Source: Pseudidiomarina piscicola
GTDB taxonomy: Bacteria > Pseudomonadota > Gammaproteobacteria > Enterobacterales > Alteromonadaceae
DNA length: 64,000 nucleotides
Assembly: GCF_902806985.1 (NCBI RefSeq)
Contig: NZ_CADCXY010000008.1
Coordinates: 20,635 to 84,634, forward strand
Direction of reading: 5' to 3'
Below are positions 9,957 to 19,826 of the stretch, in pieces. The notes under the pieces were generated by a model that searched no databases, was not told the origin of the DNA, and saw only the letters and a program-made list of their open reading frames with translations. The first letter of the stretch is position 1. Each line of letters starts with the position of its first letter. The position numbers and the translations under genes are program-made.

Positions 9957-10784
9957 TTAAAAGAGTTTCGCCATCTCTTGATTACGTTTAACGGCCGCTT
10001 TCACGGCATCATCAGAAGTTTTATCGAGGTCATGGGCTTGGTACTGTTCAACCCCTTTTGCCGTTGAGCCGCCTTTGCTGGTGACTTGTTTTCGTAAGTC
10101 TTCTAGCTCTAGCTCACTGGCTATTGCCATTTCTGCGGCGCCCAATGCTGTTTGTTGTACCATAGCTCGGGCTTTTTCTCGATCAAAACCGAGGTTTACG
10201 GCGGCCTTTTGCAAGCTCGCCATAAATTCAAAGAAGTAGGCTGGGCCGCTGCCGGCAACTGCACCGAGAATATCTAGCTCATCTTCATCGGCAACCCATA
10301 AGGTTTCACCCACGCCGTCGAATGCTTCGGTGATATAGGCTTTGTCGTCATCACTGACGCGGTCGTCGGCAACTAAACCGGACATTCCTTTACCCACCAA
10401 CGAAGGGGTGTTTGGCATGACGCGAACCATACGAATGGTATCGCCTAAATAGCTACGGTATTTTTCAATACGGATGCCTGCGGCAATGGTAACAATGAGT
10501 TTATCGGCTAAGTTGCTTACTTGTTCGGTCAATGCGGCACACACATCGGCCATCAGCTGCGGTTTAACAGCCAGCACAATAACGTCTGCAGCATTGGCAA
10601 TCTCGGCATTATCGTGACTGGTATGGACGTTTAACGACTGCGCCATTTTTTCCAACTTACCAGCACTTGGGTTACTTACAAAGATATGATCACTTGGATA
10701 GCCACTTGAAACCATTCCGCCAACGATACTTTGGGTCATGTTTCCTGCACCAATAAAGGCGATTTTACGTGTCTGTGTGGTCAT
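9957..10784 (-). CDS. proC: Pyrroline-5-carboxylate reductase
   Basis: Last step of proline synthesis: NADPH reduction of pyrroline-5-carboxylate to proline. 275 residues. The N-terminal Rossmann motif IAFIGAGNMTQSIVGG, the RVMPNTPSLVGKGMSGL segment and the C-terminal signature GSGPAYFFEF followed by VTSKGGSTAKGVEQ identify it. The ATG overlaps the yggS stop (ATGA), so it is coupled to the PLP-homeostasis gene. Together with proB and proA this gives a complete route to proline inside the window. Confidence 0.97.
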   Translation of the reverse strand: MTTQTRKIAFIGAGNMTQSIVGGMVSSGYPSDHIFVSNPSAGKLEKMAQSLNVHTSHDNAEIANAADVIVLAVKPQLMADVCAALTEQVSNLADKLIVTIAAGIRIEKYRSYLGDTIRMVRVMPNTPSLVGKGMSGLVADDRVSDDDKAYITEAFDGVGETLWVADEDELDILGAVAGSGPAYFFEFMASLQKAAVNLGFDREKARAMVQQTALGAAEMAIASELELEDLRKQVTSKGGSTAKGVEQYQAHDLDKTSDDAVKAAVKRNQEMAKLF

Positions 10785-11488
10785 TCATTACTCCTTGTTT
10801 GATCGCGGGCACCGAATAATGCAGTGCCAATACGCACCATTGTTGAGCCGGCTTTGATTGCCGACTCAAGGTCATTACTCATACCCATAGAAAGTGTATC
10901 TACTGTAGGATATTGGGATGCAAGCTCAGAATACAAGCGTTGCATAGTAGCGAAGCTCTGTTGCTGTTGTTGCGCGGAAGCTTCGGCCGCTGGAAGTGTC
11001 ATTAAGCCGCGTAGCTTGAGGTTCGGTAACTGGGCCATTTCGCCAGCGAACTCGACCAGTTGCTCGGGCTGAATACCTGCTTTTGTTGATTCATCGTCTA
11101 TATTTATCTGAATCAGGACATTTAAAGGGGGCGCATCTTGCGCTCGTTGCTGACTTAACCTGCGGGCGATCTTTAGTCGATCAATGCTGTGCACCCAAGC
11201 AAAGTGACTGGCGATATCGCGTGTCTTATTTGACTGAATAGGGCCGATAAAGTGCCAAACAATATCAGTGAGGTCGAGCAGCTGTTGCTGTTTTGTTAGC
11301 GCTTCTTGTAAATAGTTTTCACCAAACTGCTGTTGTCCAGCGTGATAGAGTGAACGTATGTCCGAGGCGGGTTTGGTTTTGCTTACAGCTAACAATTGCA
11401 CCGATTCTGAACTACGATTGCTCTGTAGACAGGCAGATTCTATGCTGCTGCGGACTTCTTTTAAGCGGTCAACTATGCTATTCATCAT
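10781..11488 (-). CDS. yggS: YggS/PLPBP family pyridoxal-phosphate homeostasis protein
   Basis: Binds pyridoxal 5'-phosphate and helps keep free vitamin B6 in balance; no enzymatic activity is known. Starts MMNSIVDRLKEVRSSIE; 235 residues from 11488, the usual family length. The PLP-lysine motif LLAVSKTKP, FGENYLQEA, WHFIGPIQSNKTRDI and the C-terminal LSMGMSNDLESAIKAGSTMVRIGTALFG are all present. The open frame continues upstream through the start of pilT and is not used. It is divergent from pilT with a 34-base gap and is first of the yggS-proC-yggT-DUF4426 operon. Confidence 0.95.
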   Translation of the reverse strand: MMNSIVDRLKEVRSSIESACLQSNRSSESVQLLAVSKTKPASDIRSLYHAGQQQFGENYLQEALTKQQQLLDLTDIVWHFIGPIQSNKTRDIASHFAWVHSIDRLKIARRLSQQRAQDAPPLNVLIQINIDDESTKAGIQPEQLVEFAGEMAQLPNLKLRGLMTLPAAEASAQQQQQSFATMQRLYSELASQYPTVDTLSMGMSNDLESAIKAGSTMVRIGTALFGARDQTRSNE

Positions 11489-11522
11489 GTAACGGATCAC
11501 CGATAACAATAAGAGAAATGGT

Positions 11523-12560
11523 ATGGATATAACAGAGTTACTAGGTTTTGCCGTCAAACATAATGCGTCAGACTTACATCTTTCGGCAGACTCACCGCCT
11601 ATGATACGGGTTGATGGGGATGTTCGTAAAATTAATATTCCGGCGCTAGGTCATAAACAAGTGCAAGAACTTGTCTATGACATTATGAATGATCGTCAAC
11701 GCAAGGAGTTTGAACAGAACTTTGAATGTGACTTTTCGTTTGAGCTGCCAGACTTAGCACGTTTTCGGGTGAACGTATTTATGCAGAATCGGGGCTGCGG
11801 CGCGGTCATGCGTACCATCCCGAGCGATATCCTATCGTTAGAGCAGTTAGGTTGCCCAGAAATATTTAAAACCATTGCGGACCAGCCGCGTGGGCTGGTA
11901 CTGGTGACCGGCCCAACCGGTTCAGGTAAGTCAACTACACTGGCAGCCATGGTCGACTTCATCAATGAAAACAAACACCATCATATCTTAACCATCGAAG
12001 ACCCGATTGAGTTTGTGCACAATAATAAGCTAAGTTTGATCAATCAGCGTGAGGTGCATCGCGATACTCACGGCTTCAGTGCTGCGCTACGTTCAGCGTT
12101 ACGGGAGGACCCGGATGTTATCCTCGTTGGTGAAATGCGAGATCTGGAAACCATTCGATTGGCGATGACAGCTGCAGAAACCGGCCATTTGGTTTTTGGT
12201 ACCTTGCACACCACCTCAGCGCCGAAAACGATTGACCGGATCATTGATGTATTTCCCGGCGACGAAAAGCCGATGGTTCGTTCCATGTTGTCGGAGTCTT
12301 TACGCGCAGTGATATCGCAGACATTACTTAAACGTGTTGGCGGCGGCCGTGTCGCTGCACACGAAATAATGATGGCTACGCCAGCCATTAAAAACTTGAT
12401 TCGTGAAGACAAAGTAGCGCAGATGTACTCATCGATTCAGACCGGCGCGGCGCATGGTATGCAAACCCTAGATCAAGGCTTACTCAACTTGCTCAATCAA
12501 GGGGTCGTTGCACGAGTTGAAGCGCGCGCGAAAGCGGCAAACAAAGAAGCGTTTAAATAG
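11523..12560 (+). CDS. pilT: Type IV pilus retraction ATPase PilT
   Basis: Hexameric cytoplasmic ATPase that depolymerises type IV pili, powering twitching and DNA uptake. 345 residues. N-terminal PAS-like domain with ASDLHLSADSPP, Walker A GPTGSGKST at 130-138, Asp box and Walker B region DPDVILVGEMRDLETI, His box GHLVFGTLHT, and the C-terminal AIRNL-type motif, here APAIKNLIRE. Followed at 33 bases by pilU, the normal pairing, and probably co-transcribed with it. Confidence 0.97.
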   Translation: MDITELLGFAVKHNASDLHLSADSPPMIRVDGDVRKINIPALGHKQVQELVYDIMNDRQRKEFEQNFECDFSFELPDLARFRVNVFMQNRGCGAVMRTIPSDILSLEQLGCPEIFKTIADQPRGLVLVTGPTGSGKSTTLAAMVDFINENKHHHILTIEDPIEFVHNNKLSLINQREVHRDTHGFSAALRSALREDPDVILVGEMRDLETIRLAMTAAETGHLVFGTLHTTSAPKTIDRIIDVFPGDEKPMVRSMLSESLRAVISQTLLKRVGGGRVAAHEIMMATPAIKNLIREDKVAQMYSSIQTGAAHGMQTLDQGLLNLLNQGVVARVEARAKAANKEAFK

Positions 12561-12593
12561 GCGTTGAAGCGCGAGTAAAAGCGAGGAACCACC

Positions 12594-13706
12594 ATGTTGT
12601 TAGATAAGTTGCTTAAGGTCATGATCGAAAAGGATGCTTCGGACCTGTTTATCTCCGCGGCGCTACCACCAAGTGCGAAAGTGAATGGTGAATTACGTCA
12701 TTTAAGTGAGCAGAAGCTCTCTGAGGAAGGCGCACTTGACCTCGTCAAAGAAGCGCTCGGCGAGAAGCACCTTGATGAATACTTGACGACCCATGAGGCT
12801 AACTTTGCGATTTTCCGCAAAGGTATTGGCCGTTTTCGGGTGAGTGCGTTTTGGCAGCGTCAACGTGCCGGTATGGTGGTTCGCCGTATCGTTACCGAGA
12901 TCCCAACCGTCGAAGAGTTAAAGCTGCCAGAAGTACTTACCAAATTGATTATGGCCAAACGCGGTTTGATGCTCGTGGTCGGTGGTACAGGTACGGGTAA
13001 GTCGACCAGTTTAGCAGCGCTAATAGGGCATCGAAACCAAACTTCCAGAGGGCATATTCTGACCATCGAAGATCCCGTTGAATTCGTTCATGAGCATGGT
13101 CACTCAATGATCACGCAACGTGAAGTAGGTACCGATACTGAGAGCTTTGAAGCGGCTCTTAAGAGCTCTCTGCGCCAGGCTCCCGACGTTATTTTAGTTG
13201 GTGAGATCCGCTCGCAAGAAGTTATGGAATACGCGCTAACCTTCGCCGAGACAGGGCATCTGTGTGTAGCAACCTTGCACGCAAACAATGCCAACCAAGC
13301 GATCGAACGCATCATGCACATGGTTCCCAAAGAAAAAGTTGGCAAATTAATGTTTGACCTCTCGCTGAACCTACGTGGAATTGTTGCACAGCAACTGGTT
13401 CCGACGAACGATGGTGGACGCATTGGAGCTTTTGAAGTGCTACTTAATAGTCCGATTGTGGCAGAGAAAATTGCCAAGAACGATATGGGCGAAATTAAGG
13501 AAATTATGGCCAAGTCGCGCGAGCTAGGCATGCAAACCTTCGACCAAGCCTTGTTTGATCTTTATAAAGCACGCAAAATTTCGTTCGAAGAAGCACTACG
13601 CCACTCAGATGCACCTAATGATTTGCGCTTGAAAATTAAACTGAGCGGTGAGTCAACACCGGGTGACGAAGGCGGCTTGAAAGGTGTGACTGTCGATCTT
13701 GATTAA
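12594..13706 (+). CDS. pilU: PilT-dependent retraction ATPase PilU
   Basis: Second retraction ATPase that works with PilT under load. 370 residues, longer than PilT by a C-terminal tail as in other PilU proteins. It shares the N-terminal KDASDLFISAALPPS box, Walker A GGTGTGKST (130-138), the Walker B region APDVILVGEIRSQEVMEYA and the His box GHLCVATLHANN. GAGG precedes the ATG. Position directly after pilT supports PilU rather than a second PilT or a PilB extension motor. Confidence 0.96.
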   Translation: MLLDKLLKVMIEKDASDLFISAALPPSAKVNGELRHLSEQKLSEEGALDLVKEALGEKHLDEYLTTHEANFAIFRKGIGRFRVSAFWQRQRAGMVVRRIVTEIPTVEELKLPEVLTKLIMAKRGLMLVVGGTGTGKSTSLAALIGHRNQTSRGHILTIEDPVEFVHEHGHSMITQREVGTDTESFEAALKSSLRQAPDVILVGEIRSQEVMEYALTFAETGHLCVATLHANNANQAIERIMHMVPKEKVGKLMFDLSLNLRGIVAQQLVPTNDGGRIGAFEVLLNSPIVAEKIAKNDMGEIKEIMAKSRELGMQTFDQALFDLYKARKISFEEALRHSDAPNDLRLKIKLSGESTPGDEGGLKGVTVDLD

Positions 13707-13760
13707 CTTCGAGTAAACTACCGCCCTTAATTTAAAGTGCTGCGGTAGACGAGGTGAAAC

Positions 13761-14774
13761 ATGCGTGTGTTGGGTATCGAAACATCCTGTGATGAAACAG
13801 GAATCGCGATTTATGACACGGAACAAGGTCTCTTAGCTCATCAGCTTTATTCACAAGTTAAACTGCATGCGGATTATGGTGGTGTGGTGCCTGAGCTGGC
13901 ATCTCGCGATCATGTCCGCAAAGCGCTTCCTTTAATTCAAGCTGCTCTCGATGAAGCGCAACTCGACGCAGCTGATATTGATGGTATCGCTTATACCGCG
14001 GGCCCAGGGCTGGTAGGGGCTCTACTAGTCGGTGCTTGTATTGGTCGCAGCCTCGCTTACGGTTGGCAAGTGCCTGCGGTTGCTGTTCATCATATGGAAG
14101 GGCACCTGCTTGCGCCTATGCTGGAAGATGTGGCGCCAGAATTTCCGTTTATCGCTTTACTGGTCTCTGGCGGCCATACGCAGTTGGTGAAAGTTGCTGG
14201 TATTGGTAGCTATCAATTGCTCGGCGAGTCGGTCGATGATGCGGCTGGCGAAGCATTTGATAAAACCGCCAAGTTGATGGGCCTAGACTACCCGGGTGGA
14301 CCGCGTTTGGCAGCCTTAGCTGAGCAGGGTGAAGCTGGGCACTATAAATTTCCTCGCCCCATGACCGACCGACCTGGGCTCGACTTTTCATTTAGTGGGC
14401 TTAAAACGTTTGCGGCCAACACCTTGGCCAAAGCAGAGCAAGACACGCAGACTCAAGCCAACATCGCGCGCGCGTTTCAAGAGGCGGTCGTCGATACCTT
14501 GGTGATAAAGTGTCGACGTGCGCTCAAAGAGACCGGACTGAAACGGTTAGTGGTTGCAGGCGGCGTCAGTGCGAACCACGAATTACGCCGTCAGTTGCAT
14601 GATTTTGCGCGACAAATTAATGGCGAAGTGTTTTTCCCGCGAGCAGAATTCTGTACCGATAACGGCGCAATGATTGCTTACGCCGGCGCGCAGCGTTTAG
14701 CGGCGGGTGAGGCGGTAGATACCAAGGTGAAGACCTTTCCTCGTTGGCCGTTGGAGCAGTTGAATCAGCCGTAA
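13761..14774 (+). CDS. tsaD: tRNA N6-threonylcarbamoyladenosine transferase TsaD
   Basis: Transfers the threonylcarbamoyl group to A37 of ANN-decoding tRNAs together with TsaB and TsaE. 337 residues, standard length. The ASKHA fold starts [14 protein letters not shown]; the metal-binding H111-X3-H115 (HHMEGH) is intact, followed by [19 protein letters not shown] and [19 protein letters not shown] precedes the ATG. In many relatives rpsU-dnaG-rpoD lies next to tsaD; here plsY follows convergently after six bases and the macromolecular-synthesis operon is not in the window. Confidence 0.98.
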   Translation: MRVLGIETSCDETGIAIYDTEQGLLAHQLYSQVKLHADYGGVVPELASRDHVRKALPLIQAALDEAQLDAADIDGIAYTAGPGLVGALLVGACIGRSLAYGWQVPAVAVHHMEGHLLAPMLEDVAPEFPFIALLVSGGHTQLVKVAGIGSYQLLGESVDDAAGEAFDKTAKLMGLDYPGGPRLAALAEQGEAGHYKFPRPMTDRPGLDFSFSGLKTFAANTLAKAEQDTQTQANIARAFQEAVVDTLVIKCRRALKETGLKRLVVAGGVSANHELRRQLHDFARQINGEVFFPRAEFCTDNGAMIAYAGAQRLAAGEAVDTKVKTFPRWPLEQLNQP

Positions 14775-14780
14775 CCAACA

Positions 14781-15371
14781 TTAATTACGGCGTTTGATCT
14801 GTTTTTCACTCCCTTGACGTAGGCGCGAAATATTCGCTTGATGCCGCCAAATAATAAGAATGGATATCATGATCGTGGGCACGGTGTATTGCGGCTTGAT
14901 CCAAAAGGCATAAAAAGGCGCCAGGGTAACGGTGATAATCGCAGCCAACGAAGACACTTTACTCACTCGGAAAACCAATAGCCAAGTTGCGATCAGTAGC
15001 AGTGCCATTTGCCAAGCAACGGGAAACATTGTCCCCAAAGCTGTGGCCACGGCTTTGCCGCCCCGAAATTGAAAATAGAGCGGGAAGATATGACCAAGGC
15101 AGGCCGACACCGCGATCAAGCCTAAAAATAGCGGGGCAATACCGAAGAAATAGGAGACCCATACCGGTAACATGCCCTTGAGCACGTCAAAGCTAAGTGT
15201 CAGCACCGCTGGTAGCTTGCCACCTAGCCGATAGACATTGGTGGCCCCTGGGTTGTTAGAACCGTGGCAACGAGGGTCTGGCAAGCCAAAGAGCTTGCAA
15301 ATAATTACGGCACTACTGAGAGAGCCAAACAAATAAGCCACAATAATGGCTAGGATTATTAATGCACCCAT
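14781..15371 (-). CDS. plsY: Glycerol-3-phosphate acyltransferase PlsY
   Basis: Inner membrane enzyme that moves an acyl group from acyl-phosphate to glycerol-3-phosphate, starting phospholipid synthesis. 196 residues, with five or so membrane spans. The three loop motifs are visible: GSLSSAVIICKLFGLPDPR, GSNNPGATNVYRLGGK, and GHIFPLYFQFRGGKAVAT with the glycerophosphate-binding Gly-Gly-Lys. Divergent from folB, with about 98 bases between, which should hold both promoters. Confidence 0.96.
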   Translation of the reverse strand: MGALIILAIIVAYLFGSLSSAVIICKLFGLPDPRCHGSNNPGATNVYRLGGKLPAVLTLSFDVLKGMLPVWVSYFFGIAPLFLGLIAVSACLGHIFPLYFQFRGGKAVATALGTMFPVAWQMALLLIATWLLVFRVSKVSSLAAIITVTLAPFYAFWIKPQYTVPTIMISILIIWRHQANISRLRQGSEKQIKRRN

Positions 15372-15469
15372 ATAGTTTTTTTTCCGGCGCGCTTTCCGTT
15401 ACTATGCAAAGCCCTAAGCATAAGCGCTTAGCGGGAAAATTTCTATGCCGATAATGAGAGTAGTGTGCA

Positions 15470-15823
15470 ATGGATAAGGTTTTTGTAAAGGGGCTAAGAA
15501 CGTCAGCCCTGATTGGGGTGTTTGAGTGGGAGCATGAACAGCCCCAGCCGCTGGTGTTTGATCTTACCATGGGGTGGGACCAACGTAGCGCAGCAGCGAC
15601 GGATGAACTGCAATACGCACTTGATTATGACGCGGTGAGTAAAGCGGTGATTGCGTTGGTTGAATCTCGCCCGCGACAGCTAATAGAAACCGTTGCTGAA
15701 GAAGTTGCACAACTTATTATGGAACGCTTTCAAGTGACTGAAATAACAGTTTCGGTGAGTAAGCCGCAAGCGGTTGCGGCGGCAACAACTGTTGGTGTGG
15801 AAATTCATCGGAGCAAGAGCTGA
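15470..15823 (+). CDS. folB: Dihydroneopterin aldolase
   Basis: Folate pathway enzyme that cleaves or epimerises 7,8-dihydroneopterin, giving 6-hydroxymethyl-dihydropterin. 117 residues, normal size. The family start DKVFVKGLRTSALIGVFEWEHEQPQPL contains the usual conserved Glu, and LIETVAEEVAQLI plus the C-terminal VSKPQAV complete the signature. folK, which uses its product, begins one base after the stop, so the two successive pathway steps are coupled. Confidence 0.95.
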   Translation: MDKVFVKGLRTSALIGVFEWEHEQPQPLVFDLTMGWDQRSAAATDELQYALDYDAVSKAVIALVESRPRQLIETVAEEVAQLIMERFQVTEITVSVSKPQAVAAATTVGVEIHRSKS

Positions 15824-15824
15824 C

Positions 15825-16370
15825 ATGCGTCCGGCGCAGGTATTTTTGGGGCTGGGTAGCAATAGGCGCCGATATCATCATATCAATCTAGGCTTGCGGG
15901 CTTTGCATGACAGATTCGCCTCGGCAACCGCACCGATGCACGTGACACGGGTATTCGAAAGCGAGGCGGTTGGTTTTGCCGGGCATGACTTTTTAAATAC
16001 TGTGGTGGCACTGCAAACGACTCTCTCGATAACCGAATTAGCGCAGGCATGTAAAGCAATTGAAAAGGGTCATGGTCACCTCTCAAGCGCCGCTAAGTAT
16101 AGCCCCCGAACCTTAGATATTGATGTGCTGATGTATAATGACGAAGTTTGCTCAGCGCCAGTGCAGTTGCCGCGAGCGGAGATTATTCATAACGCTTTTG
16201 TACTTTGGCCACTGGCTGAACTTGCACCAGAAAAACGACATCCCGTTGACGGCCGAAAGTTAATAGATATTTGGCGTAATTATCGTGGCGAACAACGGCT
16301 GCAACCGATAGAATTTGAATTTGAAAACCTACCTTATTTGGTGACTCCAACAATGAACAAGGAAGCCTAG
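15825..16370 (+). CDS. folK: 6-hydroxymethyl-7,8-dihydropterin pyrophosphokinase
   Basis: Uses ATP to pyrophosphorylate 6-hydroxymethyl-dihydropterin for dihydropteroate synthesis. 181 residues from the ATG at 15825; an earlier in-frame ATG lies inside folB and adds only residues unlike the family. Motifs: [11 protein letters not shown] at the start, [10 protein letters not shown], and the HPPK signature [15 protein letters not shown]. This copy carries the motifs but is more divergent than FolK from the panC-linked locus, and may be the second HPPK paralogue found beside folB in Alteromonadales. Confidence 0.88.
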   Translation: MRPAQVFLGLGSNRRRYHHINLGLRALHDRFASATAPMHVTRVFESEAVGFAGHDFLNTVVALQTTLSITELAQACKAIEKGHGHLSSAAKYSPRTLDIDVLMYNDEVCSAPVQLPRAEIIHNAFVLWPLAELAPEKRHPVDGRKLIDIWRNYRGEQRLQPIEFEFENLPYLVTPTMNKEA

Positions 16371-16371
16371 T

Positions 16372-17166
16372 TTGAGTACATTTGAAGCCATTATTCTCGC
16401 GTTAATTCAGGGGCTAACAGAGTTTTTGCCGATTTCCAGCTCGGCCCATTTAATTTTGCCTTCGCAGCTTCTAGGTTGGCAAGACCAAGGCTTAGCTTTT
16501 GATGTGGCCGTGCATGTAGGAACCTTAGCTGCGGTGGTGTTCTACTATCGAAAAGAAGTCGGTGAGCTTATCGTTGGCTGGTTTAACAGCTGGCGCGGAC
16601 AACACTCCAGCTATAGCCGTTTAGCTTGGTTTATCGTTTGGGCTACGGTCCCGGCTGGGGTGGCAGGGCTGCTCGGCAATGACCTACTGGAAAACTATGC
16701 GCGCTCGGCATTGGTGATAGGCACCACAACTATTGGCTTCGGTTTGCTGCTTTGGTTTGCCGATCGTCGCGCGAGTGAGCGCTCTTCGCTAGAGCGGTTA
16801 ACACTCAAACAAGCGCTATTTATTGGTGTTGCCCAAGCGATTGCATTGATACCTGGCACGTCAAGGTCGGGAATCACCATTACGGCAGGTTTGCTGTTGG
16901 GACTTACGCGGACAGATGCCGCACGTTTTTCATTCTTATTATCAATACCGGTGATAGCCCTTGCGGGTGGGTATAAAGGTGTTCAGCTTGTGCAACAAGC
17001 TGAACCGGTCGCTTGGGGAATGGTCACTTTGGGCATGTTGGTGGCATTTTTTGCTGCTTACCTATGCATTAAGCTGTTCTTACAGGTCATCGAGCGCATG
17101 GGAATGCTACCTTTTGTCATTTACCGCTTAGCGTTAGGCTTGTTACTCTTCGCTTTCTTTGTTTAA
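16372..17166 (+). CDS. uppP: Undecaprenyl-diphosphate phosphatase UppP (BacA)
   Basis: Inner membrane phosphatase that recycles undecaprenyl diphosphate to the monophosphate carrier used for peptidoglycan and O-antigen synthesis. 264 residues, about eight membrane spans. TTG start preceded by AAGGAAG, two bases after the folK stop. Catalytic motifs are present: [20 protein letters not shown] near the N-terminus and [18 protein letters not shown] in the middle. The 3' end overlaps cca (opposite strand) by 24 bases. Confidence 0.96.
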   Translation: MSTFEAIILALIQGLTEFLPISSSAHLILPSQLLGWQDQGLAFDVAVHVGTLAAVVFYYRKEVGELIVGWFNSWRGQHSSYSRLAWFIVWATVPAGVAGLLGNDLLENYARSALVIGTTTIGFGLLLWFADRRASERSSLERLTLKQALFIGVAQAIALIPGTSRSGITITAGLLLGLTRTDAARFSFLLSIPVIALAGGYKGVQLVQQAEPVAWGMVTLGMLVAFFAAYLCIKLFLQVIERMGMLPFVIYRLALGLLLFAFFV

Positions 17167-18261
17167 CACGGTAGCGATGACCTGTTCGCGTGCGTCTTGA
17201 ACCGCGGCCCCAATTGCTGGGCCGCGAAGTTGTTCGCCGCGGTTTGCCGCCTGCGTGATAAGGTCGCTGGCCGATATGTCAGTGGCCGCCTGAAAGGCGC
17301 GTTTAAGAGTGTTTTGCTGCGACTCGGGCAGGCCTTGTTGGTGCCATAGCTCGGTTAGCTTTTCGAAACGTTCGGGGCGGCGCCAACAGTCGGCCTGCTG
17401 TAAACAAGCACAGAACACCCTTGGGCAGGTTAATGAGTGCCTACTCGGGTGCCATTGGCAGCTCAGTTGCCCCAACTTTGTCCATTCGTTTGGCACTTTT
17501 AACCGCGCACAAATCGCGTCGACATCAGCTTCCTCATGTTCGCCCATCCATAACCCAAATTTGATGTCAGCGCTTTCCTTTTTAGCGTTTTTTAAGCGTT
17601 TGACGACCCGGGTAAAGAGTTTTTCGTCGGTGAGCTCTGGGAACCAAGGTCGCAATGCTTGAGCGCGCCGCAGCACCTCGAAATAGACATCAGCTCGTGT
17701 CGTGGAGAGCGCTTTCACTGTTTCGACCCACACGCGTTCATTGGCCAGGGTGCTCAGTTCGTCGGCTGCGCTGATTTCTTGCATCAGCGCTAGAGTTTCG
17801 TCTGCTACGACAAAGCCATCATTGGCAAATCGTGCCGCAAACCTCGCTGCCCTGAGAACACGTAAAGGGTCTTCGACAAACGCCGGCGAGACATGACGGA
17901 TAATACGCGCATCGATATCGTCGACCCCACCGTAAGGATCAATCAACTCGCCATCGTCGGCCTGAGCAATCGCATTGATAGTGAGGTCTCGGCGTTCTAG
18001 ATCTTGCTCTAGGGTAACCTTAGGCGTGGCGGCAATCACGAAGCCGGTGTAGCCGCGGCCCGATTTGCGCTCGGTGCGCGCCAATGCATATTCTTCATTG
18101 GTTTCGGGATGCAGAAATACGGGAAAGTCTTTGCCTACCTGACGATAGCCTAGTTCTAGCATTTCTGCAGGCGTTGCACCAACCACCACATAGTCGCGTT
18201 CATGAATGGCCTTACCTAATAAATTATCGCGTACTGCACCACCGACCAGATAAACGTTCAC
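17143..18261 (-). CDS. cca: CCA tRNA nucleotidyltransferase without an HD domain
   Basis: Adds or repairs the 3'-CCA of tRNAs. 372 residues. Class II nucleotidyltransferase head: [14 protein letters not shown], the catalytic DYVVVG and [11 protein letters not shown], then [15 protein letters not shown]. The C-terminal half lacks the HD phosphohydrolase motif that the 412-residue E. coli enzyme carries, so it probably only adds CCA. The tRNA-Leu in this window already encodes CCA, so the main role here would be repair. Divergent from the gspA-like gene. Confidence 0.94.
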   Translation of the reverse strand: MNVYLVGGAVRDNLLGKAIHERDYVVVGATPAEMLELGYRQVGKDFPVFLHPETNEEYALARTERKSGRGYTGFVIAATPKVTLEQDLERRDLTINAIAQADDGELIDPYGGVDDIDARIIRHVSPAFVEDPLRVLRAARFAARFANDGFVVADETLALMQEISAADELSTLANERVWVETVKALSTTRADVYFEVLRRAQALRPWFPELTDEKLFTRVVKRLKNAKKESADIKFGLWMGEHEEADVDAICARLKVPNEWTKLGQLSCQWHPSRHSLTCPRVFCACLQQADCWRRPERFEKLTELWHQQGLPESQQNTLKRAFQAATDISASDLITQAANRGEQLRGPAIGAAVQDAREQVIATVLNKESEE

Positions 18262-18353
18262 ACTCTACTCCTAAATTAGTTATGCTGATGATGGCGAATG
18301 ACTAGCCCTGATGCAAGTCAGTCGTTACACTGAAGTTCGTTTAACGTTGGCAA

Positions 18354-19826
18354 ATGACCACTATTATGTACCTCAATTACTTTGGCTTACAAACGGAACC
18401 CTTCTCGATCGCACCTGATCCGAGCTTTCTTTATTTGAGCGAGCGTCACCAAGAAGCGCTTGCGCATTTAAGTTACGGTCTACAGGGAAGTGGCGGCTTT
18501 ATTCTGTTAACAGGGGAGGTTGGTACGGGCAAAACGACAGTGTCTCGTGCCCTACTCGAAAGGTTACCGGAGCAAACGCGCACGGCATTTATTTTGAATC
18601 CCATGCTCAACGAAACCGAGTTACTGGCAACGCTATGTGACGAGTTCGGTATCCGCTATGCCAAGCGTAACATCACCAACAAACGGCTCACCGATAAACT
18701 GTCAGAGTTTTTGCTGGCGGCGCATGCTGAAGGTGAGCAATGTGTTGTACTAATCGACGAAGCGCAGCATTTGAGGCCCCAGGTACTTGAGCAACTGCGT
18801 CTGTTAACGAACCTGGAAACCAATCAAAGTAAGTTGCTACGGGTTATTTTGATTGGCCAGCCAGAACTCCAAGATCTACTACGACGCCGTGAGTTACGCC
18901 AACTGGCGCAACGCATCACCGCCCGCTATCACTTGTTGCCTTTGCAGCAGAGTGACACTGAGCGGTATGTGAATTATCGATTACAAGTTGCGGGGGCGCA
19001 GCGCGCGTTGTTTGACAAAACCGCATTACGCTTGGTGCATCGTTTCAGTGGCGGGATCCCACGGCGACTTAATTTGCTGTGCGATCGCGCCTTGCTAGCA
19101 GCTTACAATGATCAAGTGCACGTTGTCGGGCGCGCGCAACTGAAACATGCGGTGAAGGAACTTGAGCTTGATGCTGGTCAGCAACGCCCCTCCCTGGGGG
19201 GCCGTTGGGCTATGGCCAGTGTGGTAATGGTCGCACTGGCGATGGGTGCTACGGGCGCCTGGTTTTGGCAACACAAGGCAGCGCCAACGAGTCAGCCAAG
19301 CGCGAAACTGACGCAGCAAGAACAACCGATGCGTGCGCTCATGAGGGCTTGGCAACTACCGCAGCCAGCAACAGAAACGACTTTGTGCGATTGGGTCAAT
19401 CAATACCAACTAAGCTGCGTTAAAGGAAGGCTGCGTTTCGACCGCATTTTAGCGTTGAACTTGCCGGTTTTGCTGCAACTTAATTCTGGCGATTGGCAGT
19501 GGGTCGATAGCGCTGCGGTGACTCCTGATGATGATTGGAACGGTGAGTTTCTCGCTGTTTTCCCGCAGCCGCCGGGTTATCGCTTAGAGGATCCGCAAAC
19601 GTATCAAAGCTGGTTACAAGACCAGCTTGCACATTACCTTCCGGCGGCGGCTCTAGCTCGTGAAGGTGATCAACTTAACGCCTTGGCGCAAGCTGTACAA
19701 CGTCAACATGGGCTGCCAATAACGGGCGAGCTGGACGGCGTTACTTTGGCATGGTTAGCGAGCCATCATACCGAACTGGGCCCGCGCCTAAAAACCACCT
19801 CACCTGTTGATGGAGAAGTCAACTAA
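18354..19826 (+). CDS. gspA: ExeA/GspA-type AAA ATPase for type II secretion assembly
   Basis: In Aeromonas, ExeA and ExeB form an inner membrane complex that binds peptidoglycan and helps place the type II secretin. 490 residues: AAA domain (about 5-270) with Walker A GEVGTGKT and Walker B CVVLIDEAQHL, one membrane segment near 280-300 (WAMASVVMVALAMGATGAWFW), and a periplasmic part ending in a peptidoglycan-binding-like region (about 430-475, DQLNALAQAVQRQHGLPITGELDG). The start could be the ATG four codons later (MYLNYFGL), which matches the family better; neither has a clear ribosome-binding site. Coupled to gspB by a TAATG overlap. Confidence 0.9.
   Translation: MTTIMYLNYFGLQTEPFSIAPDPSFLYLSERHQEALAHLSYGLQGSGGFILLTGEVGTGKTTVSRALLERLPEQTRTAFILNPMLNETELLATLCDEFGIRYAKRNITNKRLTDKLSEFLLAAHAEGEQCVVLIDEAQHLRPQVLEQLRLLTNLETNQSKLLRVILIGQPELQDLLRRRELRQLAQRITARYHLLPLQQSDTERYVNYRLQVAGAQRALFDKTALRLVHRFSGGIPRRLNLLCDRALLAAYNDQVHVVGRAQLKHAVKELELDAGQQRPSLGGRWAMASVVMVALAMGATGAWFWQHKAAPTSQPSAKLTQQEQPMRALMRAWQLPQPATETTLCDWVNQYQLSCVKGRLRFDRILALNLPVLLQLNSGDWQWVDSAAVTPDDDWNGEFLAVFPQPPGYRLEDPQTYQSWLQDQLAHYLPAAALAREGDQLNALAQAVQRQHGLPITGELDGVTLAWLASHHTELGPRLKTTSPVDGEVN

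Noticed and set aside
15400..15440. Dyad CTAAGC-N6-GCTTAG between plsY and folB
   Set aside because: Only six base pairs in a short divergent gap, with no T run; not distinguishable from chance.
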